A DNA stretch of 34,199 nucleotides from Nitrospinota bacterium. GTDB lineage: Bacteria > Nitrospinota > Nitrospinia > Nitrospinales > VA-1. The notes below the pieces were generated by a model that ran no database searches, was not told the origin of the DNA, and saw only the letters and a program-made list of their open reading frames with translations. The stretch spans positions 1 to 34,199 of the forward strand of contig DUZG01000015.1 in the NCBI GenBank assembly GCA_013349585.1. Direction: 5' to 3'. The translations under genes were made by a program, and so were the position numbers. Of the stretch, positions 8,971-16,434 are shown one piece after another; position 1 is the first letter of the stretch; each line of letters starts with the position of its first letter.

Positions 8971-11411
8971 AAAATAATATTCTCGTCACAGTCTTAATAT
9001 CTTTATCCCTTCTTTTGCCAGGGTGTAGCTTCAATAAAAAGTCAACTATGGATCGATTGAAAAAAAAATCGGATTCTGTCGAGGCCATGAAGTTCCCGGA
9101 AAAAGAGTCTCCATCCGGGTTACAAGATGTAGAGCTTATTGACAATAAAAAACTGAAACAAATCAAACCGCAACAGGAAGCTAAAAAAATCCGCGTAACA
9201 GGAACTAAGGTTTCCTTACGCCGAGGACCTGGACCAAAATACATAAAAATTGGTAATGCGGTAAAAGGCGATGAGTTCGAACTGGTTCGAATTGAGCGAG
9301 GCTTTGACAATGGCAGGACCTGGTACCTCGTTCGTGACAATCTGGGGAACAAGTTTTTTATTGCAAAAAGCTTGACCTCTATCGTCAAAAAAGCGCCGAC
9401 AGCTATCCCCGCTGAGTCTCCTATGTCTCCAAAAGAGGGTACTAATAAAGTTGAAAAAGTGGAACTCCAAAAAAAGCAGGATGCGTCCCTGGGTCAGATT
9501 CAAACTCTGGTAGACGTAGAACCCAAGCTCCCTGAGGAGCTTCTTGAGGCCAAGCATATTACTCTGAACTTTGAGGGAACTGAACTTTACGATGTCATCA
9601 CAACGTTTTGCGAATTGCTGAAAATTGACTATGTAATTGAAGGAAGCGTTGAAGGTAAAGTCACACTACAGACTTTCAATAAAATCCCAGTTGAAGACTT
9701 ATATTCCGTGCTCGAGCAGATTCTCGCGTTAAATAATGTTGCTGTTGTAAAAAGTGGGAACTTTTATCGTTTTCTACAAGCACCTGATGCCGCAAAGAAA
9801 CCGTTAAGTATTCATTATGGCAATGATCCTAATATCCCTGACAAGGAGCGGATGATCATACAGATCGTGCCTCTACGATACATCTCGGTCGAGTCCATGA
9901 AAAAAATTATCAGTCCGTTGTTGACGACCAATGCAAGTTTCATAGAAATACCCGAGACTAATAATCTGATGATGATAGAAATGGCCTACAACGTGAAACG
10001 TATCATCAAAGTTGTACAGGCCTTGGATATTGACAAGCTAGCTTCATCAGATATTCAGCTTTATAAACTACGAAATGCTGATTCGGAAACGATGGTCAAG
10101 GAACTTGAGGAAATTTTTACATCCATGGGATATAAAGAAGCTCTTGGCGATTCACTCTCTTTCCTTTCACTCACCCGTCTCAATTCCGTCTTGGTTGTAA
10201 ATGCTTTTGATAAAATTTTACCGACAATAGAGTTTTGGGTGAACCGACTCGACCAACCTGTTTCCGAAGGAGAGGTAAGTACCTTTGTCTACTATGTTCA
10301 AAATGGCGATGCTTCAGCTTTGTCCGGCTTGCTGAATGATATTTTCACTGGAGAAGGCACGTCGGATACAGGGAATACTTCTTCCACTCTGAAAACCAAT
10401 ACGGCAAAGGCAAATATATCAGGAGCAACAACTCCCGCATCAACCAGTGAACCCCGCCCAAATCTTGAGCTAACTGGCGGCATCAGTGATGACATTGAGG
10501 GGAAAATTACTATCATCCCCGATCCAGACACCAATTCTCTGATAATTCGGACGAGTCCCAGAAACTACCCCGCTATTTTGTCACTTATCAACAAACTTGA
10601 TCTATTTCCACAGCAGGTATTAATTGAAGTGCTCATTGTTGATCTTTCCGTGGATGAGACAACGAAAATTGGCGTTGATTGGGCAGCGAAAGGTACCGCC
10701 GGGTCTACCACCGTGCAAGGAGGTGCAAATCAAGCTACTACCACAGGTACCCTCGGCGATTCCATCGGCACAGCCACCGCTTCATTCCTACAAGGTGGAA
10801 GCTTCATTATTGGCGACCCTGAAAAAGTCATTGCCCAGTTGCAAATTTTTGCATCCGACTCGAAAGCTAACATACTTGCGAACCCCATACTTGTGACAGC
10901 TGACAATAAAGCAGCAAACATATCTATTACCGATGAAATTCCTATAGTGCAGGAGGCATCAACACCATCTGGTGGTGGCGCGGTTGTTACCAGTTCCGTA
11001 GAGTACCGTAGCGTTGGAATCAAACTAAATATTACACCAAATATCAACTCCGATAACTACGTCAATCTGAAAATCCAACAGGAAATTTCCAGCCGCGGTG
11101 TTGATGTAGGAAATCAGCCTTCTTTCAACACCCGCGAGGTCAATACCGAAGTGACCTTGAAAGATAATCAGGTTCTTATAATGGGTGGATTAATGCGAAC
11201 TGACTCAACGGATACAATTTCTGGTGTACCCTTCCTAAAAGATCTGCCTCTTGTTGGAAAATTGTTTGGTTCAGAATCGACCACTCTCAAAAAAACCGAG
11301 TTGATGATTTTCATTACCCCACATGTAATTTCTAACAAGGAAGACTCACAATTTGTGACCCGTCAATTCAAAAATCGGTTGCGCGGACTGAAAAAAAGAA
11401 GTCGTTCCTAA
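8967..11411 (+). CDS. gspD: Type II secretion secretin GspD with an SH3-like domain
   Basis: This 814-residue outer-membrane channel subunit has a lipoprotein signal with lipobox LLPGC (Cys20). Residues about 75-135 match bacterial SH3 domains (VSLRRGPGPKYIKIG, then WYLVRDNLGNKFFIA), which is not standard in GspD. The N0 domain starts near 190 (LNFEGTELYDVITTFCELL), followed by N1-N3 repeats with a Ser/Thr/Asn-rich loop near 470-500. The secretin core starts near 550 (QQVLIEVLIVDLS) and ends with VNTEVTLKDNQVLIMGGL, VPFLKDLPLVGKLF and LMIFITPHVI. A lipidated secretin can reach the outer membrane without a separate pilotin. It is the last gene of the operon, unlike the usual gspC-gspD-gspE order. 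Confidence 0.95.
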   Translation: MKNNILVTVLISLSLLLPGCSFNKKSTMDRLKKKSDSVEAMKFPEKESPSGLQDVELIDNKKLKQIKPQQEAKKIRVTGTKVSLRRGPGPKYIKIGNAVKGDEFELVRIERGFDNGRTWYLVRDNLGNKFFIAKSLTSIVKKAPTAIPAESPMSPKEGTNKVEKVELQKKQDASLGQIQTLVDVEPKLPEELLEAKHITLNFEGTELYDVITTFCELLKIDYVIEGSVEGKVTLQTFNKIPVEDLYSVLEQILALNNVAVVKSGNFYRFLQAPDAAKKPLSIHYGNDPNIPDKERMIIQIVPLRYISVESMKKIISPLLTTNASFIEIPETNNLMMIEMAYNVKRIIKVVQALDIDKLASSDIQLYKLRNADSETMVKELEEIFTSMGYKEALGDSLSFLSLTRLNSVLVVNAFDKILPTIEFWVNRLDQPVSEGEVSTFVYYVQNGDASALSGLLNDIFTGEGTSDTGNTSSTLKTNTAKANISGATTPASTSEPRPNLELTGGISDDIEGKITIIPDPDTNSLIIRTSPRNYPAILSLINKLDLFPQQVLIEVLIVDLSVDETTKIGVDWAAKGTAGSTTVQGGANQATTTGTLGDSIGTATASFLQGGSFIIGDPEKVIAQLQIFASDSKANILANPILVTADNKAANISITDEIPIVQEASTPSGGGAVVTSSVEYRSVGIKLNITPNINSDNYVNLKIQQEISSRGVDVGNQPSFNTREVNTEVTLKDNQVLIMGGLMRTDSTDTISGVPFLKDLPLVGKLFGSESTTLKKTELMIFITPHVISNKEDSQFVTRQFKNRLRGLKKRSRS

Positions 11412-11666
11412 AGGGAACCTGGACTCTTGTTTTATTGAAAAAATCAAAACCCTACGGTTCATAAAATAATGGCACTGGGGGAGTTTTTTAGTAATTTATT
11501 AAAGCTAATTTTATTCTCATTTTCCCCTCCTAAAAATCCCATAAATGGCTTGAATTCATGACCGATCTAAAGCATTATATATATAATATAATCGTGTTCG
11601 CCCCTCAATGGCATAACAGGATAAGCTCATCCGCAAAAACTCAATAAAACAAACGTATCCGCCAGA
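11412..11666. other. Intergenic gap between gspD and cysK
   Basis: This 255-base AT-rich gap separates the secretion operon from the sulfur genes. I see no convincing terminator hairpin after gspD: a GGGGGAG-TTTTTT run at about 11475-11487 has the T-tract but only a 3-base stem. The second half is very AT-rich (TATATATATAATATAAT at about 11576-11592) and probably contains the promoter of the downstream gene. Confidence 0.5.
11550..11592 (+). promoter_or_regulatory. Possible promoter upstream of cysK
   Basis: TTGAAT at 11550-11555 could be a -35 element. Two overlapping TATAAT hexamers lie at 11582-11587 and 11587-11592, but their distance (26 bases or more) is too long for a standard sigma-70 pair. 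A shifted -10 near 11573-11578 (CATTAT) gives 17 bases but is weak. The AT-rich tract is real; which hexamers are used is not settled. Confidence 0.3.
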
Positions 11667-12584
11667 ATGAATATGACTAAATCCAAATTTGTTAATAGTT
11701 TAGAGTTGATCGGTGATACTCCTTTAGTTAAACTAAATAGCGTTGTCCCAAAAAACGGTGCCAATATTTTTGCAAAAATGGAGTTTTTCAATCCAGGAGG
11801 CAGCGTAAAAGACCGTATCGCTCTAGCTATGATAGAAGATGCTGAAAAAAAGGGCTTTTTGAAGCCGGGTTCAACAATAATTGAGCCTACTAGTGGAAAT
11901 ACTGGTATCGGCCTTGCCCTAGTAGGTGCGGTTAAGGGCTACAATGTTGTATTGGTCATGTCCGAGAACATGAGCGCTGATAGAAGAATGATTCTGGAAA
12001 GTTTTGGGGCTAAAACAGAGCTAAGTCGAGCTGAGTTTGGTATGGAAGGAACGATTGAAAAAGCTGAAGAGATATTGGCAAAAAATCCAGATTTTTTCAT
12101 GCCGCAACAGTTTAATAACCCGGCTAATCCGGAAGTCCACAGGAAAACAACCGCGCCAGAAATAATTGCGGCAATGAATGGAGAACCAATTGATAGTTTT
12201 GTTGCAGGAATTGGAACAGGTGGAACTATAACAGGTGTAGGAGAAGTATTAAAACAGCATTATGGGGAAGTCAAAATAGTAGGAGTAGAACCTGCCACCT
12301 CGGCGGTTCTATCAGGAAAACCAGCTGGCCCCCACAAAATCCAGGGAATTGGAGCCGGCTTTAAACCAAATGTCCTGAACTTTGAACTATTAGATCGAAT
12401 TTTACCCGTTTCTGATGAGGACGCCTTTCGATTTGCAAAGAGACTTGGTAAAGAAGAGGGCTTTATTGTTGGTAGTTCTTCTGGAGCTGCATGTTTTGCA
12501 GCCAATGAAGTAGCCAAAGAATTAGGACCTAAAAAAAATGTGGTTGTGGTTTTACCTTGCAGGCGAGCTCTTTTTGAAGCTTAA
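11667..12584 (+). CDS. cysK: Cysteine synthase (O-acetylserine sulfhydrylase type)
   Basis: This 305-residue fold-type II PLP enzyme would make cysteine from an activated serine and sulfide. It has DTPLVKL near the start, the PLP lysine Lys48 in GGSVKDR, the phosphate and substrate loop TSGNTG at 75-80, QFNNPANPEVH, the glycine-rich phosphate loop GTGGTITG, and VGSSSGAA near the C-terminus. A second ATG two codons in is possible. The last residues read LPCRRALFEA where the family normally has LPDxGERY; the DNA there looks like a short out-of-frame stretch flanked by two small indels (see findings). The gene lies 88 bases before the threonine-synthase-like gene and opens the sulfur cluster. 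O-phosphoserine as substrate cannot be excluded. Confidence 0.9.
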   Translation: MNMTKSKFVNSLELIGDTPLVKLNSVVPKNGANIFAKMEFFNPGGSVKDRIALAMIEDAEKKGFLKPGSTIIEPTSGNTGIGLALVGAVKGYNVVLVMSENMSADRRMILESFGAKTELSRAEFGMEGTIEKAEEILAKNPDFFMPQQFNNPANPEVHRKTTAPEIIAAMNGEPIDSFVAGIGTGGTITGVGEVLKQHYGEVKIVGVEPATSAVLSGKPAGPHKIQGIGAGFKPNVLNFELLDRILPVSDEDAFRFAKRLGKEEGFIVGSSSGAACFAANEVAKELGPKKNVVVVLPCRRALFEA

Positions 12585-12672
12585 CCTAGAAATTTTAGAT
12601 ATAAAAAGTTACTACTAAAATACCTCTAATTATAATTATTATTTTTCTGCAATAAACTAAGGAAATGCTTGA

Positions 12673-13911
12673 ATGGGTTATGTGAAAGGTTTGATCTGCA
12701 AAGAATGCAAGAAAGAATACCCTAAAGAACCAATTCATGTGTGTGAGTATTGCTTTGGTCCTCTTGAATGTAATTACGACTATGAAGAAATAAAAAAGGT
12801 AGTCAGCAAAAAATCTATCGAAGCTGGTCCTCCAACAATGTGGCGCTATAAAGACCTACTTCCCATTGATGAAAATCCAAAAGTGGGTCTGAATACTGGC
12901 TTCACCCCATTAGTGCGAGCAAAAAATCTGGGTAAAGCCCTGGGAATAAACAATCTTTATATAAAAAATGACAGTGTCAATCATCCTACATTTTCCTTCA
13001 AAGACCGGGTGGTCGCAGTAGCGGTTTCAAAAGCTATCGAGTTTGGATTCGACACCATCTCCTGCGCTTCAACGGGAAATCTGGCAAACTCGGTTGCCGC
13101 ACACGCTGCAGAGGCGGGATTAAAAAGCGTGATTTTTATTCCTGATGGATTGGAAGCAGGAAAAATTCTAGGCACATTAATTTATGGAACGCAGTTGATA
13201 GCGGTTAAGGGGAGTTACGATGATGTCAACCGTTTATGCAGTGAAATTGCCGTCAACCATAAATGGGCTTTTGTAAATATTAATATTCGTCCCTATTATG
13301 GAGATGGTTCCAAATCATACGGTTATGAAATTGCCGAACAATTGGGGTGGAAAACTCCAGACAATGTTGTTGTTCCCGTTGCTGGCAGTTCGCTGATCAC
13401 AAAAATATGGAAAGCATTTCACGAATTCGAAATGCTTGGACTGATCGACAAGGTACAGAGTAAAATTTTTGCGGCACAGGCCACCGGGTGTTCACCCGTT
13501 ACGACTGCAATCAAAAATGGCAGTGAAAACATTACTCCTGTAAAACCCAATACCATTGCCAAGTCAATCGCAATTGGCAATCCCGCTGATGGCTATTATG
13601 GAATTAAAACGGCCAACACAAGTGGCGGCTACGGCGAAGATATTAATGATGAAGAGATAGTCAAGTCGATGAAGCTGCTTGCAGAAACAGAAGGCATATT
13701 TACAGAAACCGCTGGCGGCGTGACGGTAGGGGTTACCAAAAAATTAGTCAAACAAGGACGCATTAAACCCGATGAGACTACAGTAATATGTATCACCGGG
13801 AATGGACTTAAAACCCAGGAAGCCCTGGACGGCTGTTTTGATGCTCCGACTGTGATAGAACCTAAAGTAAATAATTTTGAAGATTTTTTTGCAAACAGTT
13901 TAACGGTTTAA
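12673..13911 (+). CDS. thrC: Threonine synthase (or a sulfur-carrier-linked paralogue)
   Basis: This 412-residue fold-type II PLP enzyme has an N-terminal zinc ribbon (Cys9, Cys12, Cys24, Cys27), a feature of one threonine synthase subgroup. PLP Lys110 lies in FSFKDR, ASTGNLANSVAAHAA is the serine-like phosphate loop, and PVAGSSLITK and ETAGGVTVGV follow. Threonine synthase converts O-phosphohomoserine to threonine. The ATG at 12673 is preceded by AAGGAAA. The gene is followed by a sulfur carrier protein gene after only 12 bases, so it may be a paralogue that uses an O-phospho amino acid and protein-bound sulfur (as in homocysteine or cysteine formation) rather than water. That alternative is an inference from position only. 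Confidence 0.85.
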   Translation: MGYVKGLICKECKKEYPKEPIHVCEYCFGPLECNYDYEEIKKVVSKKSIEAGPPTMWRYKDLLPIDENPKVGLNTGFTPLVRAKNLGKALGINNLYIKNDSVNHPTFSFKDRVVAVAVSKAIEFGFDTISCASTGNLANSVAAHAAEAGLKSVIFIPDGLEAGKILGTLIYGTQLIAVKGSYDDVNRLCSEIAVNHKWAFVNINIRPYYGDGSKSYGYEIAEQLGWKTPDNVVVPVAGSSLITKIWKAFHEFEMLGLIDKVQSKIFAAQATGCSPVTTAIKNGSENITPVKPNTIAKSIAIGNPADGYYGIKTANTSGGYGEDINDEEIVKSMKLLAETEGIFTETAGGVTVGVTKKLVKQGRIKPDETTVICITGNGLKTQEALDGCFDAPTVIEPKVNNFEDFFANSLTV

Positions 13912-13923
13912 AAGGAGTAAAGA

Positions 13924-14205
13924 ATGGCTGTAAAAGTAAGAGTACCCACCCCATTGATGAAATTGACCGACAACAAAAGTGAAGTAACTGCTGACGGTTC
14001 CAACATCACTGAAATTCTCAACAACCTTGAGTCACAATTTGCAGGCATTAAAGAAAGGATCTGTGAAGAAAATGGCTCTCCAAGAAGGTTCATCAATATT
14101 TATCTCAACGAAGACGATATCCGTTTTCTTGATGGAGAAAAAACTGCTGTAAAAGACGGTGATGAAATTTCAATTATTCCTGCTATCGCGGGTGGAACTA
14201 ACTGA
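13924..14205 (+). CDS. ThiS/MoaD/CysO-type sulfur carrier protein with a GGTN tail
   Basis: This 93-residue ubiquitin-fold protein has the family strands VKVRVPTPLMKL, a helix SNITEILNNLESQF, RRFINIYLNEDDI, and the end GDEISIIPAIAGG-TN. The length and the INIYLNEDDIR segment fit CysO/MoaD-type carriers better than ThiS (about 66 residues). Carriers work as C-terminal Gly-Gly thiocarboxylates; here two residues (Thr-Asn) follow the Gly-Gly, so activation would need removal of the tail. The ATG has AAGGAG 7 bases upstream. The stop overlaps the start of the E1-like gene (TGATG), so carrier and activator are coupled. Its likely job is delivering sulfur to the neighbouring PLP enzymes. Confidence 0.9.
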   Translation: MAVKVRVPTPLMKLTDNKSEVTADGSNITEILNNLESQFAGIKERICEENGSPRRFINIYLNEDDIRFLDGEKTAVKDGDEISIIPAIAGGTN

Positions 14206-15011
14206 TGTTCGACTTTTCCGATGAGCAGGTTGAACGATACAGCCGCCATATCATCCTCCCCGAAGTAGGAGGCGAAGGCCAGAGTAAACTTCTAGAGTCC
14301 AAGGTACTACTTGTTGGTGCCGGTGGGCTAGGCTCGCCCGCTGCTTACTATCTTGCCGCAGCGGGAATCGGCAATATGGGCATCATCGATTTTGATACGG
14401 TTGATCTTAGTAACCTGCAAAGACAGATCATCCATAACACCGAGCGCATAGGCATGCTCAAAACTGAGTCTGCAAAGAAAACCATTGAAGCCCTAAATCC
14501 CGATGTCAATGTCACTGTATTCAATGAAAAAGTAACTTCAGAAAATATCATGCGCCTGTTTGAAGGCTATGACTACATATTGGATGGCACCGATAATTTT
14601 GCCACACGTTACCTCATCAATGATGCTTGTGTATTGACCAGAAAAACCAATATTCATGGCAGTATTTACCGGTTTGAAGGTCAGGTAACAGTATTCAAAC
14701 CAAATGATGGCCCCTGTTATCGCTGTTTATACCCTGAACCACCACCCCCTGGCCTTGTGCCCAATTGTCAAGAAGGCGGTGTACTTGGTGTTTTAGCAGG
14801 CATCATTGGCAACCTGCAAGTTGTTGAAACTTTGAAGCTCATTTTAGGTCAAGGAGAAACACTGGTTGGGTCTTTGCTCTTATACGACGCGTTAAAGACC
14901 GAATTTAGAAAATTAAAACTTAAAAGAGATCCAAAATGTCCTATCTGTAGCGATAAACCCACGATCACCGAACTGATCGATTACGAAGAGTTCTGTGGAC
15001 TGTCGCGCTGA
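14205..15011 (+). CDS. moeB: MoeB/ThiF-type sulfur carrier adenylyltransferase
   Basis: This 268-residue E1-like enzyme would adenylate the C-terminus of the carrier encoded just upstream. It has YSRHIILPEVGGEGQ at the start, the nucleotide loop VGAGGLGSPAA (about 32-42), DFDTVDLSNLQRQ, the DGTDNFATRYLINDA segment, and a structural zinc site with Cys171, Cys174, Cys245 and Cys248. Cys188 in NCQEGGVLG is the family's conserved loop cysteine. It ends without the C-terminal rhodanese domain found in MOCS3 and MoeZ, so the sulfur donor must be another protein. Overlap with the carrier stop indicates a dedicated pair; molybdopterin or thiamin roles are possible but no genes of those pathways are nearby. 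Confidence 0.92.
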   Translation: MFDFSDEQVERYSRHIILPEVGGEGQSKLLESKVLLVGAGGLGSPAAYYLAAAGIGNMGIIDFDTVDLSNLQRQIIHNTERIGMLKTESAKKTIEALNPDVNVTVFNEKVTSENIMRLFEGYDYILDGTDNFATRYLINDACVLTRKTNIHGSIYRFEGQVTVFKPNDGPCYRCLYPEPPPPGLVPNCQEGGVLGVLAGIIGNLQVVETLKLILGQGETLVGSLLLYDALKTEFRKLKLKRDPKCPICSDKPTITELIDYEEFCGLSR

Positions 15012-15028
15012 TAAAAACTTTTAAACTC

Positions 15029-15075
15029 ACCCATTGTCTCAGTAAAATGTTCAGGACAATGGGTTAAATTTTTTC
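15029..15075 (+). terminator. Hairpin with T-run between moeB and the second cysteine synthase
   Basis: A perfect 10-base stem, ACCCATTGTC (15029-15038) and GACAATGGGT (15055-15064), encloses a 16-base loop and is followed by TAAATTTTTTC. This has the form of an intrinsic terminator. It ends only 13 bases before the next start codon, so it may act as an attenuator that lowers expression of the downstream gene, or the downstream gene may have another promoter. Confidence 0.6.
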
Positions 15076-15087
15076 TGAAATAATTAT

Positions 15088-16083
15088 ATGTCATCAAAAC
15101 CACTGGGCTTTCCAATTCCCTTTGAGGTGCAGGCTCCTACTTGCCCAGTTATTACCGATAATTCGGTATTAGACGCCATTGGAAATACCCCTTTAATTCG
15201 CATTCATAACGTCGGCAAAGAATATAAGAATGTTGATATTTATGCCAAGGCCGAATGGAAGAATGCTGGTGGCTCAGTGAAATCGCGTCCCGCCCTCAAA
15301 ATGATCGAGGACGGAGAAAAATCCGGAAAGCTGACCAAAGATAAAATTATCCTCGACTCCACATCTGGCAACACCGGTATCTCCTACGCACTAATAGGAA
15401 AAGTCAAAGGCTATAAAGTCAAACTCGTCATGCCAGCCAACGTCTGCAAAGAAAGAAAAGGTCTGATGGCTGAATTTTATGGTGCCGAAATCGTCACGTC
15501 CAGCCCATTTGAAGGTTCCGATGGTGCGATCATACTCGCCCGTGAGATTTATGAAAAAAATCCCGATAAGTATTTCATGCCAGACCAATATAACAACGAT
15601 TCCAACTGGAAAGCCCATTACGAAACCACTGCTCAGGAAATCTGGAAACAAACAAATAATCGTGTCACCCATTTTCTTGCTGGAATCGGAACAGGCGGAA
15701 CAATTATGGGAACCAGCCGCGGCCTACGTGACCTCAACCCCGATATTAAATGCTACGCCGTTGAACCGGCAGAATCTTTACATGGACTCGAAGGACTTAA
15801 GCATATGGAATCATCCATCGTTCCCGGAATTTATAAGGAAGAAGAGCTAGAGGGCAAAATCAGTGTCCCAACTGAAGAAGCATACGACATGGTGGAGACA
15901 CTGGAAAAGCAAGAAGGCATCCTTGTCGGCCATTCATCCGCAGGGGCTTTGGTGGGCGTTCTCAAACTTGCGGCAACAATCGAAAGTGGAGTGATTGTTA
16001 CCGTGTTCCCCGATAGCTGCGAAAGATGCTACGTCAATTTTGGACAGTTCAAAAATACAGCCAAAACAAACCTACCCATATAA
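15088..16083 (+). CDS. Cysteine-synthase-like PLP enzyme (CysM/CysK family)
   Basis: This 331-residue fold-type II PLP enzyme starts with about 23 extra residues (PFEVQAPTCPVI) before the usual DAIGNTPLIRI. PLP Lys65 lies in GGSVKSRPAL, where the family usually has KDR; TSGNTG is at 92-97, DQYNNDSNWKAHYETT follows, then GTGGTIMG and GHSSAGALVG. The C-terminal motif is PDSCERCYVNF, with two cysteines where DSGERY is usual. Its position after a carrier and its activator recalls the CysO-CysM system of mycobacteria, in which CysM takes O-phosphoserine and carrier thiocarboxylate. No clear ribosome site precedes the ATG at 15088, and a hairpin lies just upstream. Substrate choice is inferred from context. 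Confidence 0.85.
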   Translation: MSSKPLGFPIPFEVQAPTCPVITDNSVLDAIGNTPLIRIHNVGKEYKNVDIYAKAEWKNAGGSVKSRPALKMIEDGEKSGKLTKDKIILDSTSGNTGISYALIGKVKGYKVKLVMPANVCKERKGLMAEFYGAEIVTSSPFEGSDGAIILAREIYEKNPDKYFMPDQYNNDSNWKAHYETTAQEIWKQTNNRVTHFLAGIGTGGTIMGTSRGLRDLNPDIKCYAVEPAESLHGLEGLKHMESSIVPGIYKEEELEGKISVPTEEAYDMVETLEKQEGILVGHSSAGALVGVLKLAATIESGVIVTVFPDSCERCYVNFGQFKNTAKTNLPI

Positions 16084-16109
16084 AACCCAAAACTATCTAC
16101 CCCGCATCT

Positions 16110-16427
16110 ATGAGCCGCTTCCAAAAACATATTTTCATCTGCATTAACGAAAGAAAAGGCGATGACAAAAGAGGTTGTTGCTCATCACTAGGTTCGCTTG
16201 ACCTCCTTGACCACATGAAAGGCCGCGTTCACGAATTAGGGTTAAAGAAAAAGATTCGTGTAAATAAGGCCGGCTGCCTCGATGCCTGCGCTCAAGGACC
16301 CACTCTGGTCATATATCCCGATGGTGTATGGTACGCTCCACGCACTAAGGAAGATATGGACGAAATTCTAACAGAACATCTCCAAAACGATCGGCCCGTA
16401 GAACGACTGGTCATACCATTCAAGTAG
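16110..16427 (+). CDS. Thioredoxin-fold [2Fe-2S] ferredoxin
   Basis: This 105-residue protein matches the (2Fe-2S) ferredoxin family with a thioredoxin-like fold: KHIFICINER near the start, RGCCSSLGS, VNKAGCLDACAQGPTLVIYPDGVWY in the middle, then a short C-terminal helix. Likely cluster ligands are Cys11, Cys23 or Cys24, Cys56 and Cys60. The ATG at 16110 was chosen because it begins the conserved fold; the frame extends back to 16026 inside the previous gene without support. The ribosome site is weak. It lies 26 bases after the cysteine-synthase-like gene and could be co-transcribed, perhaps supplying electrons for sulfur chemistry, though this is not shown. It converges with the ABC gene 7 bases away. 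Confidence 0.85.
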   Translation: MSRFQKHIFICINERKGDDKRGCCSSLGSLDLLDHMKGRVHELGLKKKIRVNKAGCLDACAQGPTLVIYPDGVWYAPRTKEDMDEILTEHLQNDRPVERLVIPFK

Positions 16428-16434
16428 AAACAAT

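Noticed and set aside
11475-11487. Terminator after gspD
   Set aside because: It has a T-run, but the stem is only three bases, so I could not support it.
14205-15011. moeB as part of molybdopterin synthesis
   Set aside because: No moaE or other Moco genes are nearby. The overlap with a carrier and the cysteine synthase next door point to amino acid sulfur transfer.
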